This document shows positions 33,824 through 42,497 of a DNA stretch of 61,089 bases, one piece after another. A program made the position numbers and the translations under genes. The DNA lies in contig JALSHD010000113.1 in the NCBI GenBank assembly GCA_026982395.1, positions 1-61,089 on the forward strand, written 5' to 3'. The stretch's first letter is position 1, and each line of letters opens with the position of its first letter. The stretch comes from Chromatiales bacterium. Lineage in GTDB: Bacteria; Pseudomonadota; Gammaproteobacteria; Thiohalospirales; Thiohalospiraceae. The notes under the pieces are model-generated. The model did not search any database. It was given only the letters and a program-made list of their open reading frames with translations, and was not told where the DNA came from.

Positions 33824-36408
33824 CTTCCACCTCGCATATCCAGGGTCAGTCTGCCGTTTTCGGGCTGGCCGGGGTCGTTGTCGAGCCGGGCGATCTCGAA
33901 CGGCCCCAGCGGCAGAACGCCTTTTTCGATTTCGTTATTGGGCAGCTCGTTCAGACGTTGCAGCCGGGTGACCTGTACGCTCTCCACCCCCGGCACCGCC
34001 TGTGCGGCAGCGACCAGCCGACTGAGACAGATGTCATCGCCAAAGCTCAGGTTGTCCACGTGAAAAAAGCCGCGCTGCCCGTTGGCGAGCAGGCGGTTGC
34101 TGAATCGCTCCCGCAGCTCCGCCTCGATGTGACCGCGCAGGTAATCGGGCAGTACGCAGACCCGAATCCCGATATCGAGGGGCACCCGGCGGGCCGGTTT
34201 GACCACCAGGTCATGGCCGATGCGGCGGTAGCGGTGCAGACAGCCGGCAATCTCGTTCAGCAGTCCGGGGTCGGCCTGCTCTTCGCCCCAGGGGTCGATA
34301 GCCACCAGCACTTCGTACCAGCTCCCTGTCCAGCGCAGCCGGGCCGCCGCGCGCTGTACCCTGTCGCCGAACTCGCGCTGCACGATGGCGGCATAGTCGT
34401 CGGCGATAATGGCCCGCTGCAGTTTTTTGCGGAAGGCATGGGGGGCGAACAGCTTGACCTCGGCGATGGACTCTGGGGCGGTTCCCCCCACCGCGGGGAG
34501 TGGGTTGTGTACCCGCGTTATGCCGCTCAATTTTGTGTTGTGCAGGAGCAGATGGGCGATGGCATCGCTGCCGATGTTGCCGCGTACTCCGTTGCCGACG
34601 CGGTAGGTCGCGCGGAATGCTGTTCCGGCCGCTGGCCACCTGCCCGATTGGCCATCACCGAAACGGAGCCGGGCGCGTCCATTGTTGTCGGTCTCGGCAA
34701 CAAAGTACCGGGCATCGGAATCGCTGCCAAGCAGATCGCGCCGCGTGCTCCAGCGTGCTTCTCCGCTGACGGGGTGGGTGGCGTGGAGGGTGATCTGTGG
34801 CAGCGCCTGGCGGGGGTCCTGCCGGATTGTCCTGGAAGCAGGAGCACCGTCGGGGGTTGGTTCGGCAAAGGTCAGCGGTGCATGTTTCAGCTGTGGATGG
34901 TACGGCCCCGGTGTGATGATGCTGTCCGCCGGCAGATGTTCTGCCCGGCAGCAGTGGGTGGTTTCTCCCGGCGGTACCGGGTCCAGATCTTCTGCAACGG
35001 TTTTTCCGTGATCGGTGAGAATCACATTGCCGCAGGCGATGCTGATATCCTCCAGCATGTCACATTCGGGGGGCGGTCCCAGTGCGGAGAGGCAGAGGGG
35101 GAAGGGCAGGGCATCCTGTTCCGCCCATCGGATCTCCACTACCGGCTGCCCGTTTAAGGGATCGGTTCCCGCCTCCACTTCGGTCAGTCGTACTGCGTGA
35201 CGGTGGTCGGGATCGGCGTCACCGGGATGGCCGGTTGCGGGTCCGATGACTTCGGTAAAGATCAGCACATCCCCCGGTTTCAGGTGCAGTTTTGGTGCGG
35301 CCGTTTCAGTCTCTTCCGGCGGCTGTTGGGTGGCATCATCGGCCTCCTGTTTGCTGCCGGGCCGGTCGGGTGGCGGGCACGGCTCATCGGGTGGGGAGCT
35401 CTCTGCCACCAGCTCTCCCACCAGGGTGGCGGTGGTGGTTCCCTTCGGCAGACAGCAGGCGGTATCCCCCCAGGTGTAGAAACGGATCCGGCTGTGATCC
35501 CGGTAGAGCGGAATCTCCTGCCGGGTGATCGGCTCAAATATCTCATAACTGCCCGGCGGGATCTGCTGCAGTGTGTGAGCCGGCAGTACCGCCCCGGCAT
35601 CTGGCTCGGCCTCTGCAAGAGAGGTGGTGAAAAATGCATCCCCGGCGAGGAGAATCTGGTTGCTGTCGGTCTCGATGCAGACCCATGTGCGGGCGTTGCA
35701 TCCGTCATGCATCGGGTAGTCCACCAGACGTGCGTGGCGGCGTACGGAGATCCGTTTGCGCGCCGTATCGAGATAGGCCTCGGTGGCGACCGCATCCTGA
35801 TAGTAGCTGAGGTGATCGCCCACATAGGCCAGGATCTCCACCAGCGCCACACCCAGATCCGGAATGTGGCGCTCCCGCCACTCCGGCATCACCAGTGCCA
35901 GCCGGTCGAGGATCAGCTGGCGAAAGCTGGCGTAGTCCCTGGCGAGGTAGTTGATGTCCGGCTCCTGTTGCGACTGCGGCGGGCATATCGCGCTCTGTTT
36001 GCAATCGAGATCGCCGGGGCAGTCGATCTTGAAGTTGAATTCGATCTGGTTGTAGCGCTGGTCGAAACCGGAGTGGGGGCGCCAGTTTCCTGCGGAATCC
36101 TTTTCCACAACGCGCAGCAGGTAGGTGGAGTGGTCCCCCGCCGGAGCGACCGTCACCTCCATGTGGTCATCGAACTCCACCTGCTCGAAGCGGTGCACCT
36201 GCACGTCGGTAACGCGGATATTTCGAATCCGCCGTCCCCCTTCAATCCGTACATTGTCCGGGCCGATCACCACCGGCGCCTTGCCCAGAAAATAGACCGT
36301 CAGCAGGGTTTGATCCCTGCTGACCTCCAGATAGTCGATGCCGTTCAGCTGATGGTGCTGGCGCACCCGTTCGCGCCGTTGCTGGTTGTGACAGATCAAG
36401 GCACTCAT
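33820..36408 (-). CDS. baseplate J-like wedge protein (first copy)
   Basis: 862 residues from ATG 36408, which overlaps the gp25 stop (ATGA); an upstream in-frame extension to 36543 lies inside gp25. Key segments: NYLARDYASFRQLILDRLA, GVALVEILAYVGDHLSYYQDAVATEAYL, RLRFGDGQSGRWPAAGTAFRATYRVG and VQREFGDRVQRAAARLRWTG. These are the conserved parts of phage baseplate J/gp6-type wedge proteins (Afp11 role). An acidic/Pro-rich insert (~330-360) is unlike the core. It forms the wedge ring with gp25 and the second J-like protein. Confidence 0.9.
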   Translation of the reverse strand: MSALICHNQQRRERVRQHHQLNGIDYLEVSRDQTLLTVYFLGKAPVVIGPDNVRIEGGRRIRNIRVTDVQVHRFEQVEFDDHMEVTVAPAGDHSTYLLRVVEKDSAGNWRPHSGFDQRYNQIEFNFKIDCPGDLDCKQSAICPPQSQQEPDINYLARDYASFRQLILDRLALVMPEWRERHIPDLGVALVEILAYVGDHLSYYQDAVATEAYLDTARKRISVRRHARLVDYPMHDGCNARTWVCIETDSNQILLAGDAFFTTSLAEAEPDAGAVLPAHTLQQIPPGSYEIFEPITRQEIPLYRDHSRIRFYTWGDTACCLPKGTTTATLVGELVAESSPPDEPCPPPDRPGSKQEADDATQQPPEETETAAPKLHLKPGDVLIFTEVIGPATGHPGDADPDHRHAVRLTEVEAGTDPLNGQPVVEIRWAEQDALPFPLCLSALGPPPECDMLEDISIACGNVILTDHGKTVAEDLDPVPPGETTHCCRAEHLPADSIITPGPYHPQLKHAPLTFAEPTPDGAPASRTIRQDPRQALPQITLHATHPVSGEARWSTRRDLLGSDSDARYFVAETDNNGRARLRFGDGQSGRWPAAGTAFRATYRVGNGVRGNIGSDAIAHLLLHNTKLSGITRVHNPLPAVGGTAPESIAEVKLFAPHAFRKKLQRAIIADDYAAIVQREFGDRVQRAAARLRWTGSWYEVLVAIDPWGEEQADPGLLNEIAGCLHRYRRIGHDLVVKPARRVPLDIGIRVCVLPDYLRGHIEAELRERFSNRLLANGQRGFFHVDNLSFGDDICLSRLVAAAQAVPGVESVQVTRLQRLNELPNNEIEKGVLPLGPFEIARLDNDPGQPENGRLTLDMRGGR

Positions 36409-36767
36409 GATGCGATGCTCCTGGTAAAGGTGGTGGAGATGATCTCCTGGCTGCGCCGCACCCGGTAGCTGATCTCCACCCGCAGTTCTGCTACGTCGCT
36501 CACCACCTCGAGTTCCTGCACTTCGATCAGGTCGCCGAGCCACTGCTGCAGTCCGGCCTGAACGGTGAACTGCAGGGTGGAGGCCAGCTCCGGGCTGTTG
36601 GGGGAGAAGATCAGCTGCATCAGTCCGCTGCCGAAATCGGGGCGATTGACCCGCTCCCCGGCGCGGGTGAACAGAAACTGCTCGATCATGTCGCGGATGT
36701 GGTCGTTGTTGTCGGTGGTGGCGGTGTGACCACGGCTGTCGAAGTGAAAGGGAAAGTCGATATTCAT
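36405..36767 (-). CDS. gp25-like baseplate wedge protein
   Basis: 120 residues with the gp25/GPW signature: HIRDMIEQFLFTRAGERVNRPDFGSGL and a following ELRVEISYRV strand. gp25 is the most conserved baseplate component and templates sheath assembly (Afp9 role). Length is normal for the family. Start follows PAAR by 7 bp and the stop overlaps the J-like gene. Confidence 0.92.
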   Translation of the reverse strand: MNIDFPFHFDSRGHTATTDNNDHIRDMIEQFLFTRAGERVNRPDFGSGLMQLIFSPNSPELASTLQFTVQAGLQQWLGDLIEVQELEVVSDVAELRVEISYRVRRSQEIISTTFTRSIAS

Positions 36768-36774
36768 GGTGTCC

Positions 36775-37098
36775 TCACAGTGCGCTTACCCGGAGCTGGG
36801 TTGCAACGACTATCAGTGGCGTGCCGGTGGGTGCCGCGATCGCCTGGCTGCTCTGAACCAGCAGCGGCTGTCCATTGGAGGTGACACGGGTGGTGCCGCT
36901 CACCCACTGTGCGGTTACGCAGGGACCATTGGCGGTCGGGGGCGGCGGCAGGGTGCAACCGGCTATCACGTAGGGAGAGCTCATCAGCACCGTGGGCTGG
37001 CCACTCACCATCACGCGCGGATTGGGTGCCGTCGGAGTCGCCTGTCCTGCATGTGAACAGACTACCTGGGCACCGACATGGAGCAGAAAACCGGCCAT
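36775..37098 (-). CDS. PAAR-like spike-tip protein
   Basis: 107 residues, Gly/Pro/Val-rich, starting MAGFLLHVGAQVVCSHAGQA and containing PYVIAGCTLPPPP, GPCVTAQW and PTGTPLIVV. This is the pattern of PAAR-like (DUF4280-type) proteins that cap the spike of contractile systems. Its Cys and His may bind the metal ion at the tip. Genes on both sides encode the spike shaft and gp25, as in other eCIS clusters. Confidence 0.85.
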   Translation of the reverse strand: MAGFLLHVGAQVVCSHAGQATPTAPNPRVMVSGQPTVLMSSPYVIAGCTLPPPPTANGPCVTAQWVSGTTRVTSNGQPLLVQSSQAIAAPTGTPLIVVATQLRVSAL

Positions 37099-37108
37099 TT
37101 TTTTCTCC

Positions 37109-37624
37109 TTATGTGACGACCAGTGCGCCGTTGTTGATGGTTACCGTCGGCCCGGTCATGACGAGACTGGCCCCCTTGCCGTTCTGGATATAGATCCCGG
37201 TGTCGTTGACGATGATCGATGCGCCAGTGGTGCTCTTCAGCATCAGGCCTCCGGTTGGTCCCGGGATGTCGGAGATCATGAAGCTGTTTTGCAGCCCCGT
37301 TTGCAGCAGGATGTTGGGGCTGGCCGGGTTGCCGGCCAGCGCCAGTGAGGGGACCTCCGCCGCCGAGCCGTACCAGGCTCCGCTCCAGATCGGATAGTCG
37401 GCATCGCCCTGTTCAAACTCCACCCAGACACCGGCGCCGATCTGCGGAATCATGTACGCCCCCATCTGTTTTCCGGAGGCGGGGAAGCAGGGCATGGCCC
37501 AGGAGGTCGGCGCCAGTCCGGCTACATCGGGAACCTGCACCTGCAGCCGTCCGATCTGCATGGGGTCGATGTTGTTGATCACCGTTCCCCGGTATTTGCC
37601 AAAAAATTTCTGATCTTCGCTCAT
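37109..37624 (-). CDS. gp5/VgrG-type spike protein
   Basis: 171 residues. The first ~90 form an OB-fold domain (KYRGTVINNIDPMQIGRLQVQV, with PQIGAGVWVEFEQGD and YPIWSGAWYG), as in gp5/baseplate V. The C-terminal ~70 residues (LKSTTGASIIVNDTGIYIQN, then MTGPTVTINNGALVV) are the short repeats of a trimeric beta-helix needle. Together with the hub protein whose gene overlaps it by 4 bp, it builds the puncturing spike. No enzymatic domain is present. Confidence 0.92.
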   Translation of the reverse strand: MSEDQKFFGKYRGTVINNIDPMQIGRLQVQVPDVAGLAPTSWAMPCFPASGKQMGAYMIPQIGAGVWVEFEQGDADYPIWSGAWYGSAAEVPSLALAGNPASPNILLQTGLQNSFMISDIPGPTGGLMLKSTTGASIIVNDTGIYIQNGKGASLVMTGPTVTINNGALVVT

Positions 37625-38742
37625 ACCGGCACCTTCGGGGTTATGGAGACCAGCCCGTTGCGGGTCAGGGTAAAGCTCTGCTTGAACTCCCCCTGCTTCA
37701 TGGTGCTGGTTACCTTGCTGACGAAATACAATCCATCGTAGGCCGCTCCCACCCCTCTCACCGCAACCAGCCGGCGTGCTTTCAACAGCCGTCCGTAACG
37801 GAGGACATTCAGCGAGCCCTGACCCTCCACTGCATCGGCAGAGCGGGATGCCACCGCGACACCCCGGGAGAGCGCCTGAATGGGCGACAGCTTCGCGGTA
37901 TCTTTCAGCACCGTCACGTTGGTAACCGGTGCGGAGATAACCCCCAGCGGTGGCTGCAGCGGGTTTATCTTCGGCACTGGCAGCGGGATGGGAATCTTGC
38001 TCAGCTGATTCTGGATCAGCACCACCGGCAGGGTAGTGTTGGCGGTATCGAAACTGAAGCTCAGTGACTCCACATTGGTGTGCGCATCCATATCCACATT
38101 CAGCGCGGGCTGCGGTGGACCCACCTTGATCTCGGGCCCCCAGTACGCCGTGTTCAACCCCGGTTTGGGACCCGCATCGACGTAGAACACATAGCCTGCC
38201 TGTTCCGCCAGATATCGGAGATAGCGCAGATCGGTACCCTTGTGGGCGGGAATGCGCTCGGTGGGTATGGGCACATCGGTAAACAGGCTGGGCACTATCA
38301 GCGGAATCATGCCAAAGGCGGAATATTTGGAGATGATCAGCGCGACCCGCGCCTCCACCGGCATCGGATAGGGGATGCCGCTGAAGTCGTTCAGATCCAT
38401 CGCCCGGCTGAGATCCTCTCCTATTACTGTCAGGGTGGACTGGCCCGGCTTGCTTCCGGGGGCGACCTGGTTGCGGGTCATGACGCCATCCATCAGCACT
38501 TGGGGAGTGCCATTCACGGTGACCACAATAATCACCCGCAGCAACGGTGTCTGGCCCGCCGCGATCAGAAAGATGGTCTGCAGCGGCGAGCGGTTGCTCA
38601 TGGTAAAGGTCAACTGAAAGCCGCTCGCCTGACCGGTGCTGTTGGTCACCTCCACACTGACCAGCGCATCGATGACCGAACGGGGAACCGGCACCGGGAC
38701 CACCGGCCCCACCAGCAGGGTGAGATGGATCCCCTTATGCAT
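37621..38742 (-). CDS. gp27/gpD-like hub protein
   Basis: 373 residues. It has the late-control gene D/gp27 layout: two tube-like beta barrels (DALVSVEVTNSTGQASGFQLTF, LTVIGEDLSRAMDLND) and a middle domain (DLRYLRYLAEQAGYVFYVD, LSFSFDTANTTLPVV). The C-terminus (AYDGLYFVSKVTSTMKQGEF, QSFTLTRNG) is typical of eCIS hubs. It adapts the six-fold tube to the trimeric spike. Eight-base overlap with the LysM gene and ATGA overlap with the spike gene. Confidence 0.9.
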   Translation of the reverse strand: MHKGIHLTLLVGPVVPVPVPRSVIDALVSVEVTNSTGQASGFQLTFTMSNRSPLQTIFLIAAGQTPLLRVIIVVTVNGTPQVLMDGVMTRNQVAPGSKPGQSTLTVIGEDLSRAMDLNDFSGIPYPMPVEARVALIISKYSAFGMIPLIVPSLFTDVPIPTERIPAHKGTDLRYLRYLAEQAGYVFYVDAGPKPGLNTAYWGPEIKVGPPQPALNVDMDAHTNVESLSFSFDTANTTLPVVLIQNQLSKIPIPLPVPKINPLQPPLGVISAPVTNVTVLKDTAKLSPIQALSRGVAVASRSADAVEGQGSLNVLRYGRLLKARRLVAVRGVGAAYDGLYFVSKVTSTMKQGEFKQSFTLTRNGLVSITPKVPV

Positions 38743-39097
38743 CCTTTACCCCCGGAACACCTTCGGGCAGCGTAATGCGCAACCGGCGCCCGATGGTTTC
38801 GGTCAGCTCATCCGGGTGCATCGCTCCGTTGGCATCGCAAATCTGCCAGAACTGCTCCGGATCCCCCAGGTAGTGAGCGGCGATATTGTCCAGCCGTTCA
38901 CCCTCTGTCACCACATGCTCCTGCAGCAGTTCGAAGGCCTCCATCTGCGGCACAAAACGGCGGGCAAGATAGATAACGGTTGTGCCGTCGTCCCGTTCCA
39001 GTTTTCTGGTGCCGATGCCGTGGTAACGGCTGGTGGCGGGAAACTGTGTAGTGCTCAGCGGACCGGCCTGAAACAGCTTCTGCAATGGATCTTTCAT
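38735..39097 (-). CDS. LysM-domain tube-baseplate protein
   Basis: 120 residues. A LysM-like domain lies at ~60-112 (EHVVTEGERLDNIAAHYLGDPEQFWQICDAN, in parts), a module that in contractile particles connects the tube initiator to the baseplate (gp53/Afp7 role) rather than binding murein. The N-terminal ~50 residues form a strand-rich arm. Overlaps the tube-initiator gene by ATGA. No signal peptide, in keeping with a cytoplasmically assembled particle. Confidence 0.87.
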   Translation of the reverse strand: MKDPLQKLFQAGPLSTTQFPATSRYHGIGTRKLERDDGTTVIYLARRFVPQMEAFELLQEHVVTEGERLDNIAAHYLGDPEQFWQICDANGAMHPDELTETIGRRLRITLPEGVPGVKDA

Positions 39098-39753
39098 GAT
39101 ATGCCCTCGATACCGAATGTGTTCAGGGAAGCGCTCTGATTCCTGGCTGCCAACTGCTCCTTGTTCTGCAGATAGGCCATGAACAGGCTGCCGCCCTTGT
39201 GGTTGAAACCAAGGTCATTCACGTTCAGCACCCGCATGGTCAGATTGACCTTGGCGCGGATGGGGTTGAGTGACGGATCAAACGCCTCTTCGGTAATGGA
39301 AAAATCACTCAGGCGTACCGGCAGAACCCGGTTTTTGCTCCACACAAACAGCGTCAGTGGCGCCTCCATGGGGGCGATCTCCAGCGTGCCGGCGTTTGCC
39401 AGCGTGTTGTTGGACTGCAGCTGACCGCTGCCGGGAAAAATGATCATCTCCAGCGCAGCGAGCTGGGGGTGCAGACCAAACTGCAGGATATTCCGGTTTT
39501 GATCCGGAAACTCCAGTTGATCCGCCGCATCGATCTCCGCTTCCAGTTTGATGGTCTCCACCGGCGGCCCCTTCAGCCGCAACGCCTCCGACCGATCACC
39601 ACCCTCGCCATCGACGCCCTGCACCTGCAGCGTGCGCGTCAACGTGTTCGGGTTGTACTGCAGTGCAATGACTCGCTGCACCGCGCCGTTGGCGGGATTG
39701 ATCAGCACAATGCCACCTTTTAAAAGTTTGGGAGAATTGGGAAAGGTGGTCAT
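39094..39753 (-). CDS. CIS tube-initiator (Afp5/7-like) protein
   Basis: 219 residues with the N-terminal domain of contractile-injection tube proteins: LLKGGIVLINPANGAV, QYNPNTLTRTLQV, and the strand SKNRVLPVRLSDFSITEEAFDPSLNP. These proteins form the first tube layer on the baseplate. It opens the second half of the cluster after a 230-bp gap from the DUF4157 gene, and no strong ribosome site is seen upstream, so an internal promoter or read-through is possible. Confidence 0.85.
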   Translation of the reverse strand: MTTFPNSPKLLKGGIVLINPANGAVQRVIALQYNPNTLTRTLQVQGVDGEGGDRSEALRLKGPPVETIKLEAEIDAADQLEFPDQNRNILQFGLHPQLAALEMIIFPGSGQLQSNNTLANAGTLEIAPMEAPLTLFVWSKNRVLPVRLSDFSITEEAFDPSLNPIRAKVNLTMRVLNVNDLGFNHKGGSLFMAYLQNKEQLAARNQSASLNTFGIEGIS

Positions 39754-39983
39754 ATTAATTTTGCCTGCTTGTCAATTTGTAATTGCCATATTGACGAGTG
39801 CTATAGACAGCGTGGAAAATTGCGATGTGGTTCCAAGTAGGGAGTGAATTAGTCATCGTGTATTTCTCGGGTTATCCAACTTGACTATTTTTCTATCCTT
39901 AAATGTGTTATAGCTGTGGCCAAAATTGACTGGGTGGCCCAGCAGTTCGGTTTTAATATCACGTGCGGTGTACGATACAATTG
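39754..39983. other. spacer inside the eCIS cluster
   Basis: AT-rich gap between the second DUF4157 gene and the tube-initiator gene. A short hairpin (CTGGG-TGG-CCCAG at 39930-39942) is present and, read leftward, is followed by TCAATTTT, so it might be a weak terminator. No copy of the 43-bp activator element is here. Confidence 0.3.
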
Positions 39984-41924
39984 TCATTTTCGCCTCTCTG
40001 CTTCTGGAAAGGCGCGGTTGATGATCTCGGCGGGACAGCCACCCAGCACATCTATGGTTTCCACACGGGCAGGAATTTCTTCTGCATAGCTTTCAGTCAC
40101 AGTACGTGTGCGTTCCAGAATAATGGCAGCACGACGTAGCCTTTCATAGACTAGCTCAGTGCGTTCCTGAGAGGTTCGCATATGCTTCAGTTGGCGGATA
40201 ATCTCTTTTGTTCGGTGTGGTGCTTCTTTTTCCTCCGCCAGAAAACGTTCAGTTGCGTATTTTGCTTGGGCCGGACCTTCTATCTCCTGCATGGTGCCTT
40301 CAGGAGTAAGTTTCGTGAGAGTATAAAGTTCACCAAGACCACTGGGACTGACGTTTCCCCGAGTGCAAGTTTGGTTTTCACCCACCTCACGGCGACAGAT
40401 CGCTTGTACCTCAGCAAGAGCAGTTGCAGCGCGTTGGCGCGACAGCTCGATATTACCTTCAAATCGTCTGCCTGGCTCCATAGGCCCCTCGGGTGAGGTA
40501 AATCCACGTATGCTTGATACGCGGAAACCATTCCGCAAGTCATCGGTTAAGGCAGCTAAATTAGCGTTGCTGAGGCGATGATTAATGCGCGGCAAGGCAT
40601 AATCAAAATAGATATAGCGGGTTGTTGTCTCGTGGCGCGGTACTCGACGCGAGCGCTGCACTTGATGGGCAGGGATGTCACGTTCCAGTTGGCATTCATA
40701 CCTATAGTTTTCTACCAGAATTTCCTTTTGAGGCTTGCATCCCGGTGGTTCAGTAGAGGATGTTCCAAGTGTATAGGTAATGTTAATACCGCCTTGCAAG
40801 CCACCGAGTGGATTTTCACCTATGCGTTGGTTTCTTATGCCACCAAATACACCAATCCGCCCTCCTGGTATGTGTGTTTCCACACCGACCCGGCCACCTG
40901 CTCCAGTCACGCGGCCTTCGGTATCCACCGTTGTTTCCCCCCTGAGAGAGAGACGCCAACGTCCAACCCGAAGTTCTGCTTCGCTGTAAGGGGTAAAGCG
41001 TAGTTGACTGATAGCCTGATCGATGTTGCCTCTTGACGTTACGCTATTGATAATAAGCCTAATTGCCTGTTCGGGTACATTGGCCCCTGCACGAAAGCGA
41101 CCTTCCGTTCGGTTCGTACACCATTCAATCTCCATCCATATGCGCTGGCGATCAATACCCGGCTGTAAGCGCGCAAACGGTGAACGACCGCTACCTGGCT
41201 GTCGGGAAATCCAGCGATGTCGAGTGATACGATAGCGTTGTCCGTTGTCAAGATAGACACGCTTGATATCCTCTTTATCTGTGGTTTCCACGCGGGTTAT
41301 CTGGTAGTTGCGAGGTTGCGGTACAGTTTCATAAATACTGAGTGGAAATAACTCTAAGCGTCGAGGCCCGACGGATGGAGTGGCTCTCTCCTGACGGTTC
41401 AGGCTGATGGGTATCGGTGTTAATGCAGGTAATGCAGATGTCCCGCAGATAACTGCGTCAGCAGCAGCATTTGCTTCGGATTCGGCTGGATCATTAGCGT
41501 TCGAAATATGTAGTCCGGACTGCTGCATACTGGTAATGTTTGACTGTTGAATGGTGTGCGCTAACTCGTGTGCCAGCAAGTGTTGTCCCTTGGTTGTACC
41601 TAGCCTGTATTGTCCTGGTGCAAAGACCAAGTGGTTTCCCACCGTATAGGCTAGGGCATTCACCTGCTGGGCGGACTTTTCTGCCAGCATATCTGTATGC
41701 ACTCGCACCTTGGAAAAATCGTGTTGAAAACCTCGTTCCATGAATGACCGAGTGGTCAAATCCAAGGGGTGACCTGGCATGCGCAGAACGTTGTATATGC
41801 TGGAGGGGGGCTGCCTGAATTCCTGCCGGGAATATGCTGCACAATGACGTTGTAGTTGACCTGCGCGTGATGGCATAGAGTTCTGTTTAACAGGTTTTGA
41901 TCGAGTTATCCTGGATGGTTCCAT
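39984..41924 (-). CDS. DUF4157 eCIS-associated protein with OmpA-like segment
   Basis: 646 residues. The N-terminal ~160 carry DUF4157 features: MERGFQHDFSKVRVHTD, AQQVNALAYTVGNHLVFAPG, zinc-protease-like HELAH (119-123) and the NDPAESEANAAAD segment. The middle (~200-400) is strand-rich, partly barrel-like (GGRIGVFGGIRNQRIGENPLGG). Around 430-525 is a segment like an OmpA C-terminal domain (INHRLSNANLAALTDDL, SIRGFTSPEGP, NIELSRQRAATALAEV), and the end is helical. DUF4157 proteins inside eCIS clusters are generally regarded as cargo or cargo-loading proteins. Lower G+C than the structural genes around it. Confidence 0.78.
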   Translation of the reverse strand: MEPSRITRSKPVKQNSMPSRAGQLQRHCAAYSRQEFRQPPSSIYNVLRMPGHPLDLTTRSFMERGFQHDFSKVRVHTDMLAEKSAQQVNALAYTVGNHLVFAPGQYRLGTTKGQHLLAHELAHTIQQSNITSMQQSGLHISNANDPAESEANAAADAVICGTSALPALTPIPISLNRQERATPSVGPRRLELFPLSIYETVPQPRNYQITRVETTDKEDIKRVYLDNGQRYRITRHRWISRQPGSGRSPFARLQPGIDRQRIWMEIEWCTNRTEGRFRAGANVPEQAIRLIINSVTSRGNIDQAISQLRFTPYSEAELRVGRWRLSLRGETTVDTEGRVTGAGGRVGVETHIPGGRIGVFGGIRNQRIGENPLGGLQGGINITYTLGTSSTEPPGCKPQKEILVENYRYECQLERDIPAHQVQRSRRVPRHETTTRYIYFDYALPRINHRLSNANLAALTDDLRNGFRVSSIRGFTSPEGPMEPGRRFEGNIELSRQRAATALAEVQAICRREVGENQTCTRGNVSPSGLGELYTLTKLTPEGTMQEIEGPAQAKYATERFLAEEKEAPHRTKEIIRQLKHMRTSQERTELVYERLRRAAIILERTRTVTESYAEEIPARVETIDVLGGCPAEIINRAFPEAERRK

Positions 41925-41983
41925 AATAAATCTATTCCTAAGTGCTCCGCGTTATGTGGCTTCTTTTATTTATTGCTTCGACA

Positions 41984-42247
41984 TCAGCATGAGGGTTCCA
42001 GCGTACAGATGCGGCCGTGAAGCAGTCCGTAAGGCATGTTCGTGCACTCTGCCTCCAGTTCCAATGGAACGCTACTCGTATCATTTGCGTACTTTTGTTG
42101 TAGGTGTCTGTTTTCATTAGTACAGCTATTGCATTCCTGATCCGCAATTTCTTGGTTATGGCGAATGTAGTTATACGGAAACTTATTTCGAGTTATTGGA
42201 AAATAATTTGTTATTTCAATTTTCTGAGTGGCGTTTGATTTAATCAC
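41984..42247 (-). CDS. doubtful small ORF overlapping the conserved small eCIS gene
   Basis: 87 codons from GTG 42247, overlapping the preceding stop (42240-42242) by 8 bp. The product has several Cys (ECNSCTNEN, AECTNM, RICTLEPSC) and no recognised domain. The overlap is suggestive, but there is no ribosome site of note and the stretch is AT-rich. If it is not a gene, the ~315 bp between 41925 and 42239 hold nothing I can identify. Confidence 0.25.
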   Translation of the reverse strand: MIKSNATQKIEITNYFPITRNKFPYNYIRHNQEIADQECNSCTNENRHLQQKYANDTSSVPLELEAECTNMPYGLLHGRICTLEPSC

Positions 42248-42497
42248 GACAGATACCTCTGTACACCGAGTGAGCAGTCTTCTGGCTGAGTTGAGTCAGG
42301 CTGCTGCTAGTCAGTTGAATGTCATTTGTTGATATGTGCGATAGAGCGATGCTTTGAGAAAAAGCAGGTGAAAGTCCACCATCCATGATTAATTTGGTCA
42401 GCTCGGCTTTTACGTTAGATGACAAAAAGTGGTATTGATCGGTTGCGACATTTACGCCGTTCAATACCAAATGCTCAATATGCAGGTTGATCTTCAT
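42240..42497 (-). CDS. small conserved eCIS protein
   Basis: 85 residues, ATGA overlap with the ATPase gene. The pattern KINLHIEHLVLNGVNV, a middle helix (VKAELTKLIMDGGL) and a C-terminal LTQLSQKTAHSVYRGI is that of the short protein routinely found after the AAA+ ATPase in eCIS clusters. Its job is unknown; position and coupling suggest it works with the ATPase in assembly. Confidence 0.8.
   Translation of the reverse strand: MKINLHIEHLVLNGVNVATDQYHFLSSNVKAELTKLIMDGGLSPAFSQSIALSHISTNDIQLTSSSLTQLSQKTAHSVYRGICRD

Noticed and set aside
28939-36468. Several long plus-strand ORFs opposite the baseplate genes
   Set aside because: All antisense to well-supported eCIS genes; no ribosome sites or domains.
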